Source: Geothrix oryzae (GTDB lineage Bacteria; Acidobacteriota; Holophagae; Holophagales; Holophagaceae). From it: a stretch of 64,000 nt of DNA. The position numbers and the translations under genes are program-made. The notes below the pieces were generated by a model. That model was not told the DNA's origin. It made no database searches and was given only the letters and a program-made list of their open reading frames with translations. Positions 36,255 to 45,847 of this stretch are shown piece after piece (the first letter of the stretch is position 1; each line of letters opens with the position of its first letter). Location of the stretch: positions 1,674,001-1,738,000 of the forward strand of contig NZ_AP027079.1 in NCBI RefSeq assembly GCF_030295385.1. Reading direction: 5' to 3'.

Positions 36255-37625
36255 ATGCCCCGCACGATGATCGAACCCTTCCGCATCAAGTCCGTCGAGC
36301 CCATCCGCATGACCACTCCGCAGGAGCGCCTGCAGATGCTGGAGGCCGCGAAGCTGAATGTGTTCAAGCTGAGGGCGGAGGATGTGCTGCTCGATTGGCT
36401 GACGGATTCCGGCACCGGCGCCATGAGCTCGGCCCAGTGGGGCGCCATCATGGTCGGCGACGAGAGCTACGCCGGCGCCCGGAGCTTCTTCCGGCTGGAG
36501 GCCGTGCTGCAGGGCATCACCGGCATGGCCCACTTCATTCCCACCCACCAGGGCCGGGCCGCCGAGAAGGTGCTGTTCAGCTCCGTCTGCAAGCAGGGAG
36601 ACCTGGTGCCCAACAACTGCCACTTCGACACCACCCGCGCCAACCTGGAGTTCAACGGGGTCGAGGCCCTGGACCTCGTGATCGTCGAAGGGCTCCAGCC
36701 CAGCCTCATCCACCCCTTCAAGGGCAACATCGACCTGGCCCGCGTCGAGGAAGTGCTGAAGAAGGACGGTCACCGCGTGCCCTTCGGCATGCTCACCGTG
36801 ACCAACAACACCGGCGGCGGCCAGCCCGTCTCCATGGCCAACATTCGCGCCTACGCCCAGCTCCTCAAGAAGTACGGCAAGCCGCTCATCATGGATGTCT
36901 GCCGCTTCGCGGAAAACGCCATGTTCATCAAGCTCCGCGAGCCGGGCTACGAGAACACGCCCATCAAGGCCATCTGCCAGGAGATGTTCAGCTACGCCGA
37001 CGGCTGCACCATGAGCGCCAAGAAGGACGGCATGGTGAACATCGGAGGCTTCATCATGCTGCGCAGCGACGAATGGCTGGATCCCGTCCGCAACATGCTC
37101 ATCCTCACCGAGGGGTTCCCCACCTACGGCGGCCTGGCCGGGCGCGACCTGGAGGCTCTGGCCGTGGGCCTCGAGGAGGGCATGGACGAGTCCTACCTGC
37201 GCTACCGCCTCCGCACGGCCGAATACCTGGGCGAAAAGCTGGAGGCCGCGGGGGTCGGTTTCGTGAAGCCCACCGGCGGCCACGCGGTCTACATCGACGC
37301 CAAGACCGTGCTGCCGGACATGCCCGTGGAGCACTACCCGGCCTGGGCCCTCTGCAACGCCCTCTATCTCGAAGGCGGCATCCGGGGCGTGGAGATCGGC
37401 TCCGTCATGTTCGGCAAGCGGCTCGAGGACGGCACCGAGACCTACCACAGCATGGAGCTGGTGAGGCTGGCCTTCCCCCGCCGCATGTACACCCAGAGCC
37501 ACTTCGACTTCGCCGCCGAGGTGATCGCCGATGTGAAGGCCAAGGCCAGGGAGATCCGCGGCGTGAAGATCGTGAAGCAGAGCAAGTACCTGCGCCACTT
37601 CACCGCCGAGATGGCCTGGGTCTGA
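36255..37625 (+). CDS. tnaA: Tryptophanase
   Basis: A 456-residue PLP beta-eliminating lyase cleaving tryptophan to indole, pyruvate and ammonia. The N-terminus EPFRIKSVEPI, LLTDSGTGAMS, IPTHQGRAAE and SYADGCTMSAKKD (with K257 as the PLP lysine) define the tryptophanase/tyrosine phenol-lyase family. Residue 381, Arg in tyrosine phenol-lyase, is Ile here (GIRGVEIGS), as in tryptophanases, so indole release is the better call. I see no TnaC-type leader peptide or boxA site in the 110-nt gap to coaX. The upstream open frame is antisense to coaX and not used. Confidence 0.9.
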   Translation: MPRTMIEPFRIKSVEPIRMTTPQERLQMLEAAKLNVFKLRAEDVLLDWLTDSGTGAMSSAQWGAIMVGDESYAGARSFFRLEAVLQGITGMAHFIPTHQGRAAEKVLFSSVCKQGDLVPNNCHFDTTRANLEFNGVEALDLVIVEGLQPSLIHPFKGNIDLARVEEVLKKDGHRVPFGMLTVTNNTGGGQPVSMANIRAYAQLLKKYGKPLIMDVCRFAENAMFIKLREPGYENTPIKAICQEMFSYADGCTMSAKKDGMVNIGGFIMLRSDEWLDPVRNMLILTEGFPTYGGLAGRDLEALAVGLEEGMDESYLRYRLRTAEYLGEKLEAAGVGFVKPTGGHAVYIDAKTVLPDMPVEHYPAWALCNALYLEGGIRGVEIGSVMFGKRLEDGTETYHSMELVRLAFPRRMYTQSHFDFAAEVIADVKAKAREIRGVKIVKQSKYLRHFTAEMAWV

Positions 37626-37685
37626 CCTTCGGCGCATCCCCCCGCGGGCGTAAGATGGGCGGACCCCCGTCCGTCAGGAGCGCCC

Positions 37686-39089
37686 GTGCCCCAGCCTGAT
37701 CTGGAAGCTCTCTTCGCCCGCCAGCAGGCGGCCCGGTGGCGGGTGGCGGCCACCTCGGCCCGGGAGCGCAGGGCCAAGCTCCAGGCGCTTCTGGATGCCC
37801 TCATGGCCCGCCGGGCCGAGGCCCAGGCGGCCCTGGCGGCGGACTTCCGGAAATCGCCGGAGGAGGTGGACCTCACGGAACTCTACCCCGTCATCTCGGA
37901 GATCAAGGAGGCCCTGCGCCACCTGCCCCGCTGGATGAAGCCCCGCCGGGTGCCCACCCCCATCGGCCTCTTCGGCAGCGCGGGCACCATCCGGCATGAG
38001 CCCAAGGGCCTGGCGCTCATCATCAGCCCCTGGAACTACCCCATCTACCTCGCGCTCGGACCTCTGGTCTCGGCCCTGGCCGCGGGCAACTGCGCCATCC
38101 TCAAGCCCTCGGAGTCCACCCCCCACGCCAACGCCTTCCTGGGGAAGCTGCTGGCCGGCCTCTTTCCCGAGGATGAAGTCGCGCTGGTGGAAGGCGAGGC
38201 CGACATCGCCCAGGCCCTGCTCGCCCTGCCCTTCGACCACATCTTCTTCACGGGCAGCCCGGCCGTGGGCAAGGCCGTGATGAAAGCCGCCGCCGAGCAT
38301 CTGGCCTCCGTCACCCTGGAGCTGGGCGGCAAGTCCCCGGTGCTGGTGGACGCGGACGCCGACCTGCGCATGGCCGCCCGCAAGATCGCCTGGGGCAAGG
38401 GCCTCAACGGCGGCCAGACCTGCGTGGCGCCGGATTATGTGCTGGTTCATGCCAGCGTCCACGATGCGCTGGTGACCCATCTGAAGGAGGCCTTCTCCAG
38501 CTTCTACGGCGTCGATGCCGCCGCGCGCCAGGCCAGTCCTGATCTGGCCCGCGTCATCAACGACCGGCATTTTGCGCGGCTCCAGGGCCTGTTGAATGGC
38601 TCCGCGGCCCAGGTCGCCTTCGGCGGCGAGACCGAGGCGGCCTCGCGTTACATCGGCCCGACCCTGCTGACCGGCGTGGATCCGGCCTCGCCGGTCATGC
38701 AGGAGGAGATCTTCGGCCCCCTGCTGCCGATCCTGAAGGTGAAGGACATGGACGAGGCCGTGACCTTCGTGAACGCCCGGCCCAAGCCGCTGGCGCTCTA
38801 TGTCTTCAGCGGCAGCCGCCGGACCTCGGAGGACCTCCTGGCCCGCACCACGGCCGGCGGCGGCTGCATCAACGACACGATCCTGCACTTCGCCCACACG
38901 GGCCTGCCCACCGGCGGCGTGAACGCCTCCGGCTTCGGCAAGGCCCACGGCCGCCACGGGTTCGAGGCCTTCTCCAACGCCCGGGGCATCCTGCGCCAGC
39001 GCACCCGCTTCTCGGCCATCCAGCTCATGTATCCGCCCTACACAGGCTTCGTCCGCAGGATGGTGGATCTCACCCTGAAATACTTCTAG
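37686..39089 (+). CDS. Aldehyde dehydrogenase, class 3-like
   Basis: A 467-residue NAD(P)-dependent aldehyde dehydrogenase. LIISPWNYPIYLALGPL, FFTGSPAVGKAVMKAA (cofactor loop), the catalytic Glu E212 in LELGGKSPV and nucleophile C246 in GGQTCVAPDY are all present. The hydrophobic C-terminus (RFSAIQLMYPPYTGFVRRMVDLTLKYF) resembles fatty aldehyde dehydrogenases of the class 3 group. The GTG at 37686 has AGGAG at 5-6 nt. It follows tnaA by 60 nt, and a common role in aromatic or aldehyde metabolism is possible but not shown. Confidence 0.92.
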   Translation: MPQPDLEALFARQQAARWRVAATSARERRAKLQALLDALMARRAEAQAALAADFRKSPEEVDLTELYPVISEIKEALRHLPRWMKPRRVPTPIGLFGSAGTIRHEPKGLALIISPWNYPIYLALGPLVSALAAGNCAILKPSESTPHANAFLGKLLAGLFPEDEVALVEGEADIAQALLALPFDHIFFTGSPAVGKAVMKAAAEHLASVTLELGGKSPVLVDADADLRMAARKIAWGKGLNGGQTCVAPDYVLVHASVHDALVTHLKEAFSSFYGVDAAARQASPDLARVINDRHFARLQGLLNGSAAQVAFGGETEAASRYIGPTLLTGVDPASPVMQEEIFGPLLPILKVKDMDEAVTFVNARPKPLALYVFSGSRRTSEDLLARTTAGGGCINDTILHFAHTGLPTGGVNASGFGKAHGRHGFEAFSNARGILRQRTRFSAIQLMYPPYTGFVRRMVDLTLKYF

Positions 39090-39160
39090 GGGCTCACGCC
39101 GGAACGAAGCATGGGCTAAACCCGCGGCCCGGAGAACCCGTACCTTGCCGTGAGGTTCCC

Positions 39161-39982
39161 ATGCGCCTTGCCAATGTCCTGTTCATCTCCGCCTTCATCT
39201 CCGTCAGCCTCGGCGCCCAGGCCCTGTCCCCCACGGAGGCCGGCCGCACCCTGGACGCGCCCGGTACGGTGCCCGCGCGGGTGGGCCGCCTGGTGACCCA
39301 CTTGAACCGCGCCATGCCCTTTGTGGCCACGGACTACCGGAATCGCACCGTGGAGGAGATCCTGCAGCGCGGTGCCGGGAATTGCGCGGACCACGCGCGG
39401 GTGCTCCGAAGTTTGCTGGAATCCCGGGGCATCCAGGTGCGGTGGGTGCAGGAGATCAACCTTCAGGCGCCTTCAGAGCGGCGCCAGGCGAATGCCGCGG
39501 CCATGGTCCAGAAACGGGGGGCGCAGGCCAGCGTCTTCGGGCGGAGCCACAACGACCACCGCTGGCTGGAGGTATGGGATCCCCAGACAGAGTCCTGGTT
39601 TCCCGCCGATTCGAGCATCGGCGTTTCGGGAGTCGATGCCTGGATCCACCGGCGCCTGGGCTTTTCAGACCGACCGGCCGCCGTGGCCGAGATGATCGCC
39701 CCGGTGTTCGTGGAGGCCCTGACTGCGGACAAGGCGCAGGTGCCTCGCAGCTCGGCCTACCTGATCGAGGGCTTCAACCAGGCCTACGGCGGACGCCTGG
39801 CGGGTCTCCCGGCGTGGCCGGCCTGGGTCGCCTCCGTGAAGGCCCTGGAGCCCCTCGCATCGGGCGCCTTCAGGTCCGAAGTGGACCTCCATGGCCAGGG
39901 CCGCCTCTTCGAGGAGCTGGCCCTGGCCTACAGCCGACTCGCGGCCGAGGCTCAGGCCCTGAACCTGGTCCCCCGCCCCTGA
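39161..39982 (+). CDS. Secreted transglutaminase-like cysteine peptidase-fold protein
   Basis: A 273-residue protein with a signal peptide (VLFISAFISVSLGAQA). The transglutaminase-like core has the triad Cys in GAGNCADHARVL, His in DHRWLEVWD and Asp in WFPADSS. Members hydrolyse or crosslink peptides. The C-terminal 100 residues have no motif I recognise. GAGG lies 6 nt before the ATG. Substrate unknown. It converges with the SDR gene 13 nt later. Confidence 0.82.
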   Translation: MRLANVLFISAFISVSLGAQALSPTEAGRTLDAPGTVPARVGRLVTHLNRAMPFVATDYRNRTVEEILQRGAGNCADHARVLRSLLESRGIQVRWVQEINLQAPSERRQANAAAMVQKRGAQASVFGRSHNDHRWLEVWDPQTESWFPADSSIGVSGVDAWIHRRLGFSDRPAAVAEMIAPVFVEALTADKAQVPRSSAYLIEGFNQAYGGRLAGLPAWPAWVASVKALEPLASGAFRSEVDLHGQGRLFEELALAYSRLAAEAQALNLVPRP

Positions 39983-39995
39983 GACCGTTCCCGCC

Positions 39996-40805
39996 CTAGT
40001 GCCGTCCCACGAACTCGTCCATGCTCCGGTTCACGCCGAAAAAGGCCAGCACCGCATCGAAGAGGAAGGGCGGCAGCACCCGCACCACGGGGACGGTCAT
40101 CACGAAGCGGGGCATGATCAGCCGGGCGCGGTTCCCTTCGATGGCCCCCATGATGCGGCCGACGACATAGCCGGGCTGGAGGATCGGCAGCAGCCAGGCG
40201 AAGCGGGTCTTGACGCCCTCGAACATGCCCGTGTCGATGAAGAAGGGGCACACCACGGTGGTGCGCACCGGACTGCCCAGGCGCTTCAGTTCCATGCGCA
40301 GGGATTCGTCGAAGCCCACCGCGGCGAATTTCGAGGCCGAGTAATCCACCAGCCGCGCGGTGCCCGCCAGGCCGGCGGCGGAGGCCACGGTGACGATGTG
40401 GCCCTTCCCCGTCTTCGTCATACCGGGAAGGAAGGCGCGCACCGTCCAGAAGAGCGCCAGGGCATTCACCTGGAAGGTCCGTTCGATGGCCTCGTCGCTG
40501 CACTCCAGCAGGGGCTTGCCCGAGACGACGCCCGCGTTGTTGATGAGGATGTCCACGCCACCCCGGGTCTCCAGCACCTCTGCGCAGGTGGCCTGGATGG
40601 CCGCCCGGTCCGAAAGGTCCACCACGAAGTCCCTGGCATCCCCCTTCTCCCCTTGGATGGCCGCGCAGACCTCCGCCAGCCCCGTAGCATCCCGGTCCAC
40701 CAGGCTCACGCGGGCCCCCCGCCGGGCGGCCTCCAGGGCCATGAGGCGGCCCAAGCCGCTGGCCGCACCGGTGATGAAGACATGGGCGCCGCGGAACTGC
40801 GTCAT
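39996..40805 (-). CDS. Short-chain dehydrogenase/reductase
   Basis: A 269-residue classical SDR. TGAASGLG (NAD(P) loop), ILINNAGVV, VTVASAAG (catalytic Ser region) and the catalytic pair in YSASK are intact. The C-terminal extension after residue 200 is hydrophobic (LLPILQPGYVVGRIMGAI, VPVVRVLPPFLFDAV), as in retinol dehydrogenase 10/DHRS-type SDRs that act on lipophilic alcohols at membranes. The ATG at 40805 starts directly before the fold; the frame beyond it is not conserved. Substrate unknown. Confidence 0.88.
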   Translation of the reverse strand: MTQFRGAHVFITGAASGLGRLMALEAARRGARVSLVDRDATGLAEVCAAIQGEKGDARDFVVDLSDRAAIQATCAEVLETRGGVDILINNAGVVSGKPLLECSDEAIERTFQVNALALFWTVRAFLPGMTKTGKGHIVTVASAAGLAGTARLVDYSASKFAAVGFDESLRMELKRLGSPVRTTVVCPFFIDTGMFEGVKTRFAWLLPILQPGYVVGRIMGAIEGNRARLIMPRFVMTVPVVRVLPPFLFDAVLAFFGVNRSMDEFVGRH

Positions 40806-40844
40806 GGAAGGCCTCGGATGGGGTGGCCCCATCCTATCAGCGGC

Positions 40845-41621
40845 TCAGAGGAAGAAGGTCCCCTCCAGCACTTTCACGGCGCGGCCGCCGATGGCGACCC
40901 GGTCCCCGCGCAGCTCGCAGTGGAGTTCGCCGCCCCGGGGGGAGACCTGCAGCGCCCGCAGCTTCGTGCGCCCCAGGCGCGATGCCCAGAAGGGCACGAG
41001 GGTGCTGTGGGCGCTCCCGGTGACGGGGTCCTCCGGAACCCCCACCCGCGGACCGAAGAACCGCGAGACGAAATCGGCCTCTTCCCCCGGGGCCGTGACC
41101 ACCACGGCGAAGTCGTCCATCCCGGCCAGGGCCGCGAGGTCAGGCTTCAGGCCCCGTACGGTGGCTTCGTCGTCCAGCACGGCCACCAGGTCCCGGGCCT
41201 TCCAGACTTCCCGCACGCGGGCCCCCAGGGCCTCGGACAGCCCCGGAACGGGGGCCATGGCCGCAGGCGGGCGGCTGGGAAAGTCCAGGACCAGCCGCTC
41301 GCCCTCGCGGTCCACTGCCAGCGACCCGCTCCGGGACTGGAAGGCAATCCGCGGCAGAAGGGGATCCCGCTCGAACAGCACGAAGGCCGAGGCCAAGGTG
41401 GCATGGCCGCAGAGGTCCACTTCACAGGCCGGTGTGAACCAGCGGATGCGCCAACCTGCGGGCTCGTGCACCAGGAAGGCGGTCTCCGCCAGGTTGTTCT
41501 CACCGGCGATGGCCTGCATCACCGGTTCCGGCAGCCACTGGTCCAGAAGCACCACGGCCGCCGGGTTGCCCGTAAAGGTGCGGTCGGCAAAGGCATCGAT
41601 TTGATAAATGGGAAGGCGCAT
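40845..41621 (-). CDS. PhzF family isomerase-like protein
   Basis: A 258-residue protein of the PhzF fold (related to diaminopimelate epimerase). QIDAFADRTFTGNPAAVV is the N-terminal block, ENNLAETAFLV holds the catalytic Glu, DLCGHATLASA the substrate-phosphate block, and EDPVTGSAHSTLVPFW the C-terminal counterpart. No phenazine genes are near, so it is probably one of the many PhzF paralogues of unknown substrate. AGGGGG precedes the ATG at 41621. The SDR downstream is 39 nt away. Confidence 0.9.
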   Translation of the reverse strand: MRLPIYQIDAFADRTFTGNPAAVVLLDQWLPEPVMQAIAGENNLAETAFLVHEPAGWRIRWFTPACEVDLCGHATLASAFVLFERDPLLPRIAFQSRSGSLAVDREGERLVLDFPSRPPAAMAPVPGLSEALGARVREVWKARDLVAVLDDEATVRGLKPDLAALAGMDDFAVVVTAPGEEADFVSRFFGPRVGVPEDPVTGSAHSTLVPFWASRLGRTKLRALQVSPRGGELHCELRGDRVAIGGRAVKVLEGTFFL

Positions 41622-41649
41622 GCCCCCTGGATAGCACAAACGGCCCGGC

Positions 41650-43641
41650 CTACCGCTGGGCTTCCTCCAAGGCGGTCTGCGCTGCCTCCCAGTCGCTCAT
41701 GGCATAGGCCAGATCCGCCTCCAGCGCCTTCTGGCCATCCAGGCGGGCGTTGAAGGCCTGCCAGTCGGAAGGGTCCATGGCGGCCATGTCCTTCTGCAGC
41801 TCGGCCAGCTTCGCCTCCAGGTCGGCCACCTTGGACTCGGCTTCGGCCACCTGCTTCTCGAAACGCTTGATGGCCCGCTGTTTGTCCTTGTCGATGGCGG
41901 CGGACTTGCTGGACGGGGCGGGACCAGCAGCGGGGCCCGGAGCCTTCCCGGTCGCAGGTTGCTTCGGTTGCGGCGCTGACGATCTCTTCGGGGATTCGGG
42001 CTCCGGACTTCCGGATCCCTCGTCCGCGCTCAAGTCCAGATCCACCCAGGCCTGGTGATCCTCGTAGCCGCCTTCGCGGAACTCGGCCTTGCCCTCGTGG
42101 ATGCGCAGCAGGGAATCCGCCACCCGGCCCAGCAGGTAGCGATCGTGGGTCACCACGATGGCCGCGCCGGTGAAGCTCAGGATCGTGTCTTCCATGGCCT
42201 CCATGCTGGGGATGTCCATGTGGTTGGTGGGCTCGTCCAGCAGCAGCAGGTTCACGCCGTGACGGATGAGCGTGGCGATGCTCAGGCGGGCCCGCTCGCC
42301 GCCGGACAGCGCCGTGACGGGCTTGTCCACCTCGTCGCCGCGGAACTGGAACTTCGCCAGGAAGCCCAGCACATCCTGCTTCAGCGCCTGGGGATTCACG
42401 GCGTGGATCTGCTGGAACACCGTGTTGCGGGGGTCCAGGTTCCGATGATGCTGGTCGAAGTAGCCGAGCTTCACCTGGCTGCCCAGGCGGGCCTGACCCG
42501 TGATGAAGGGGATCTCTTCGCAGATGGCCTTGAGCAGGGTGGATTTGCCCGTGCCGTTGAGGCCCACGATGCCGACCTTCTGGCCCCGCTTGATCTGCAG
42601 CTGCTCCAGAGGCGCATAGAGGGCCTGCCCACCCCAGCCCACACTGGCGTTCTCCAGTACCAGCGCGACATCGCCGCCGCGCTGGGTCTCCGGAAAACTG
42701 AACTTCACCTTGCGGCGGTCACGCAGGGGTTTCTGGATGCGGTCGAGCTTGGCGAGGTGGGTGCGGCGGCCCCGGGCCTGCTTGGTGTTCTGTCCGGCGA
42801 TGTTCCGGCGGATGTACTCTTCCTGGTTCTTGATGTAGGCCTGCTGCTGCTCGTAGTGCCGTTCCAGCAGCTCCAGCTCCTGTTCCTTCTTCTCCATGAA
42901 CTCCGAGTAGTTGCCCTCGTAGACCCGCGAGCGGCCGAGATCCAGCTCGAGGATCTCGGTGGCGATCTTGTCCAGGAAGTAGCGGTCGTGGCTGATGATG
43001 GCCACCGTGGCGTCCGTGTCCTGGATGAAGTCCTCCAGCCAGCGCAGGCTGGGCAGATCCAGGTGGTTGGTGGGCTCGTCCAGCAGCAGCAGATCCTGGC
43101 CCTGGAGAATGGCCTTGGCCAGCATCACGCGGCTCTTCTGGCCGCCCGAGAGGGTCTCCACCGAGCGCTCGAAATCCGTGGCCGCGAATCCCAGGGACTG
43201 CAGGATGCTTTCCGCGCGGGCCCGGATGCTGAAGCCGTCGAGGTGCTCGAAGGTCTCCGTGACCTTCTGGTAGCGCGCCATCACCAGCTCGAGATCCGCG
43301 CCGGCCTCGCCCATGCGGTGTTCCAGCTCGCGCATCTCGTGCTGCAGGCGCTCCACATCGCCGAAGGCCGCCAGCGCCTCTTCCAGCACGCTCCCGTGCG
43401 TCTCGGGCACCAGGTCCTGGGCGTAGTGGCCCATGCGGATGCCGCGCTCCTTCGTGGGGCGCACGACGGTGCCGCTGTCCGCCTCGAGCTGGCCCAGCAG
43501 CAGTTTGAAGACCGTGCTCTTGCCCGCGCCGTTGCGGCCGATGACGCCCCAGCACTCGCCTTCCTGGATGGCCCAGGTGACATCCTTCAGCACCTCTTGC
43601 GGGCCGAAGCGAAGATCCACATGGTTGAGGGAAGCGAGCAT
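41650..43641 (-). CDS. ABC-F family ATPase (Uup-like)
   Basis: A 663-residue twin-ATPase of the ABC-F translation-factor family. Domain 1 has GRNGAGKST, LSGGQKSRV and LLLLDEPTNHLD, and domain 2 has GLNGTGKST, LSGGERARL and LLLLDEPTNHMD. The linker between them (residues about 240-310) holds charged helices (EKKEQELELLERHYEQQQAY), the P-site-tRNA-interaction region. The last about 120 residues are a Pro/Ser linker and a coiled coil, as in Uup. There are no membrane segments. These proteins act on stalled ribosomes, and some confer antibiotic protection. It lies just after the tRNA-Ala gene on the same strand. Confidence 0.93.
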   Translation of the reverse strand: MLASLNHVDLRFGPQEVLKDVTWAIQEGECWGVIGRNGAGKSTVFKLLLGQLEADSGTVVRPTKERGIRMGHYAQDLVPETHGSVLEEALAAFGDVERLQHEMRELEHRMGEAGADLELVMARYQKVTETFEHLDGFSIRARAESILQSLGFAATDFERSVETLSGGQKSRVMLAKAILQGQDLLLLDEPTNHLDLPSLRWLEDFIQDTDATVAIISHDRYFLDKIATEILELDLGRSRVYEGNYSEFMEKKEQELELLERHYEQQQAYIKNQEEYIRRNIAGQNTKQARGRRTHLAKLDRIQKPLRDRRKVKFSFPETQRGGDVALVLENASVGWGGQALYAPLEQLQIKRGQKVGIVGLNGTGKSTLLKAICEEIPFITGQARLGSQVKLGYFDQHHRNLDPRNTVFQQIHAVNPQALKQDVLGFLAKFQFRGDEVDKPVTALSGGERARLSIATLIRHGVNLLLLDEPTNHMDIPSMEAMEDTILSFTGAAIVVTHDRYLLGRVADSLLRIHEGKAEFREGGYEDHQAWVDLDLSADEGSGSPEPESPKRSSAPQPKQPATGKAPGPAAGPAPSSKSAAIDKDKQRAIKRFEKQVAEAESKVADLEAKLAELQKDMAAMDPSDWQAFNARLDGQKALEADLAYAMSDWEAAQTALEEAQR

Positions 43642-43666
43642 GACGGGCGGCTTTCAGCTTTCAGCA

Positions 43667-43692
43667 AGAAGGCCACCTTGCGGTGGCCTTCT
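43667..43692 (-). terminator. Hairpin after tRNA-Ala
   Basis: An 11-bp perfect stem AGAAGGCCACC / GGTGGCCTTCT with the loop TTGC (43678-43681), 3 nt beyond the tRNA 3' end. It probably ends the tRNA transcript, although no long T-run follows. Confidence 0.65.
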
Positions 43693-43695
43693 GTT

Positions 43696-43771
<76 letters not shown>

Positions 43772-43821
43772 ATTCGGGAAAACCTAGTATCACACTCCTT
43801 TTGCGCTTCTGCAAGCACAGA

Positions 43822-45843
43822 TCAGCGGGGGGACAACCGGAGCCGCTGGCCCGCCTGGATCCGGTCCCTCTTCATCCGGTTCCAGACCTTGAGATCCTTG
43901 GGATCCAGGCCGTACTTCCGGCCGATGGCGGCCAGAGTCTCGCCCTTCTGGACCACATGGACGCGTGGGGTGGTCGAGGCCGAACCCGAGGCCGCCCCCG
44001 AGGCCGGGGACGGGGCCGAAGCCCGCGCTGAGGCCGAGGCCGCCGGTGTCGCTGAGCCCGGCAGCCGCACGGGATCGCCGGGGCGAAGGGTCTTCACCGC
44101 CTGGGGGTTCAGCCGCATGAGCGCTCCCAGGGGAACGCCGCGGGCCCGGGAAATCTTGGCCAGGGTGTCGCCGGGCCGGGCGCGGTACAGGGTGCCAGAA
44201 GCGGCCTCCGGCTCGCCGCCGGGCGGATGGGAGGGGACTTCCACCGGGCGGACAGGGCTTTCACGGGGCGGTGCCGCCGCGGCAGGCGCCAGCCCGGGTG
44301 CGGCCGCCGGCTCAGGCGGCGCGGGCTTCTCCGCTGCGAGCGGAGGTTCGGCGCCCGGAGAGGTGGCCGTCTCCGAAGCCGTCGGAACGGGCGTCAGCGC
44401 GGGGAGCGGCTCCAGGGGCCGGTCTCCGAGCAGCTTCACGCGTTCGACCTTGGGGGCCAGGTCCCGATCATCCAGCGCGAGGGTGGGGGGAGGCGGCACC
44501 AGCAGGCGCTTGCCCGGCTTGAACTGCTTCGCCGTCAAGTCGTTGGCATCCAGCAGGTCATCCGGCGTCAGCCGGAAGCGCCGGGCCACCTTGGCCAGCG
44601 TGTCGCCCTTCCGGACGGTGTAGTGCTGGAAGTCCAGCCGCTTGCCGGCGGGCATGCGGGCGAGCTGGCGCAGGCACTCACCGGCCTTGCCCGGGGGCAC
44701 GCGCAGCATATAGGCGCCCGGCGGTGTGGAACCCCGCAGCAGCTCCGGATTCAGGGCCTTCAAGGTGTTCGAATCCGTACCGGCGCAGCGGGCGAGCACC
44801 GTGAGGCTGGTCATGCTGGGCACGGCCACCGTCTCGTAGGCGTACGGAGGCAGCGGCAGGATGCGCAGGCCGTAGCGCTCGGGGTTGCGCCCGACCAGGA
44901 TCGCGGCGCACAGTTCGGGCACATAGTTCTTGGTCTCGGTGCGCAGCCAACGGGAGCGGGCCAGATCCCAGAAATTCCGGGTCCCGATGTTCTGGATGGC
45001 GCGCTCCAGGGTCAGGGGACCGGCGTTGTAGCCGGAGGAAGCCAGATACCAGTCGCCGGAGATCTCGTACAGCCGCTTGAGGTAGCGGGCCGCCGCGCGG
45101 GTGGCCTTCACCGGGTCGCGCCGCTCCTCGATCCAGGCGTTGCCCGTGAGGCCGTAGATGCGGCCCGTGGAACGGATGAACTGCCACATGCCCACGGCCT
45201 TGGCGTGGCTCTTGGCCTCGTTGCGGAAGCCCGATTCGATCACAGCCAGGTAGGCCAGATCCTGCGGCACCCCTTCCTCCGCGAAGACCTGCCGGATCAT
45301 CGGCATGTACATCGAGGCGCGACCCAGGGCGTTCTCCATGAAGCCGCGCTTGGTGGTGGTGAAGAGGCTCACCCAGGTGAGCACCTTGTCGTTCAGATCG
45401 ATGGGGAAATCGTAGGTGGCGCCCTGCTCTGCGGCCCGGACCCGCTCCAGTTCCGCCCGCAGTTCCTCGCCGCTGATGGACACCACCTCGCCAGTGGTCT
45501 TGAGGCCGGGCTCGGCCTCGGGGGCCTCCTCCTCGGCGAGCTGGTCCTGGACCTCCTTCAGCCGCTGCAAAAGGCTCTGCACATCGGCGTTCCGCAGCAG
45601 TTCCGCAGGCCAGTCCGCCGTGAGGACATCCGCCTCGTCGGCACGATCGGCCGCCGCCGTTTCGTCTTCGGCCTCCAGGGCCTGCTCCGCCGCTTCCACG
45701 AGGCTCCGGAGGCGCGCGATGCGGGTCGAGTCGGATTCAGGCGCCCGGGGAGGAGCGACCGCCACATGCGCCTGGGGGGACGACGCCGGCAGCTGCACCG
45801 GCATCGTCCCCCAGAGGAGGGCGGTCAGAAGCGGCAGCGCCAT
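43822..45843 (-). CDS. MltD-like lytic transglycosylase with three LysM domains
   Basis: A 673-residue cell-wall enzyme. A hydrophobic signal sequence (LPLLTALLWGTMPVQLPA) precedes a coiled region (about 45-110). The lytic transglycosylase domain (residues about 185-340) has VIESGFRNEAKSHAKAVGMWQFI with the catalytic Glu, SSGYNAGP and YVPELCAAILV. Three LysM modules follow (YTVRKGDTLAKVA near 415, YRARPGDTLAKIS near 560, HVVQKGETLAAIG near 630) joined by Pro/Ala linkers. It cleaves peptidoglycan glycan strands. The ATG at 45843 is 4 nt after gcvH; a GTG at 45864 is an alternative. Confidence 0.92.
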   Translation of the reverse strand: MALPLLTALLWGTMPVQLPASSPQAHVAVAPPRAPESDSTRIARLRSLVEAAEQALEAEDETAAADRADEADVLTADWPAELLRNADVQSLLQRLKEVQDQLAEEEAPEAEPGLKTTGEVVSISGEELRAELERVRAAEQGATYDFPIDLNDKVLTWVSLFTTTKRGFMENALGRASMYMPMIRQVFAEEGVPQDLAYLAVIESGFRNEAKSHAKAVGMWQFIRSTGRIYGLTGNAWIEERRDPVKATRAAARYLKRLYEISGDWYLASSGYNAGPLTLERAIQNIGTRNFWDLARSRWLRTETKNYVPELCAAILVGRNPERYGLRILPLPPYAYETVAVPSMTSLTVLARCAGTDSNTLKALNPELLRGSTPPGAYMLRVPPGKAGECLRQLARMPAGKRLDFQHYTVRKGDTLAKVARRFRLTPDDLLDANDLTAKQFKPGKRLLVPPPPTLALDDRDLAPKVERVKLLGDRPLEPLPALTPVPTASETATSPGAEPPLAAEKPAPPEPAAAPGLAPAAAAPPRESPVRPVEVPSHPPGGEPEAASGTLYRARPGDTLAKISRARGVPLGALMRLNPQAVKTLRPGDPVRLPGSATPAASASARASAPSPASGAASGSASTTPRVHVVQKGETLAAIGRKYGLDPKDLKVWNRMKRDRIQAGQRLRLSPR

Positions 45844-45847
45844 GGGT

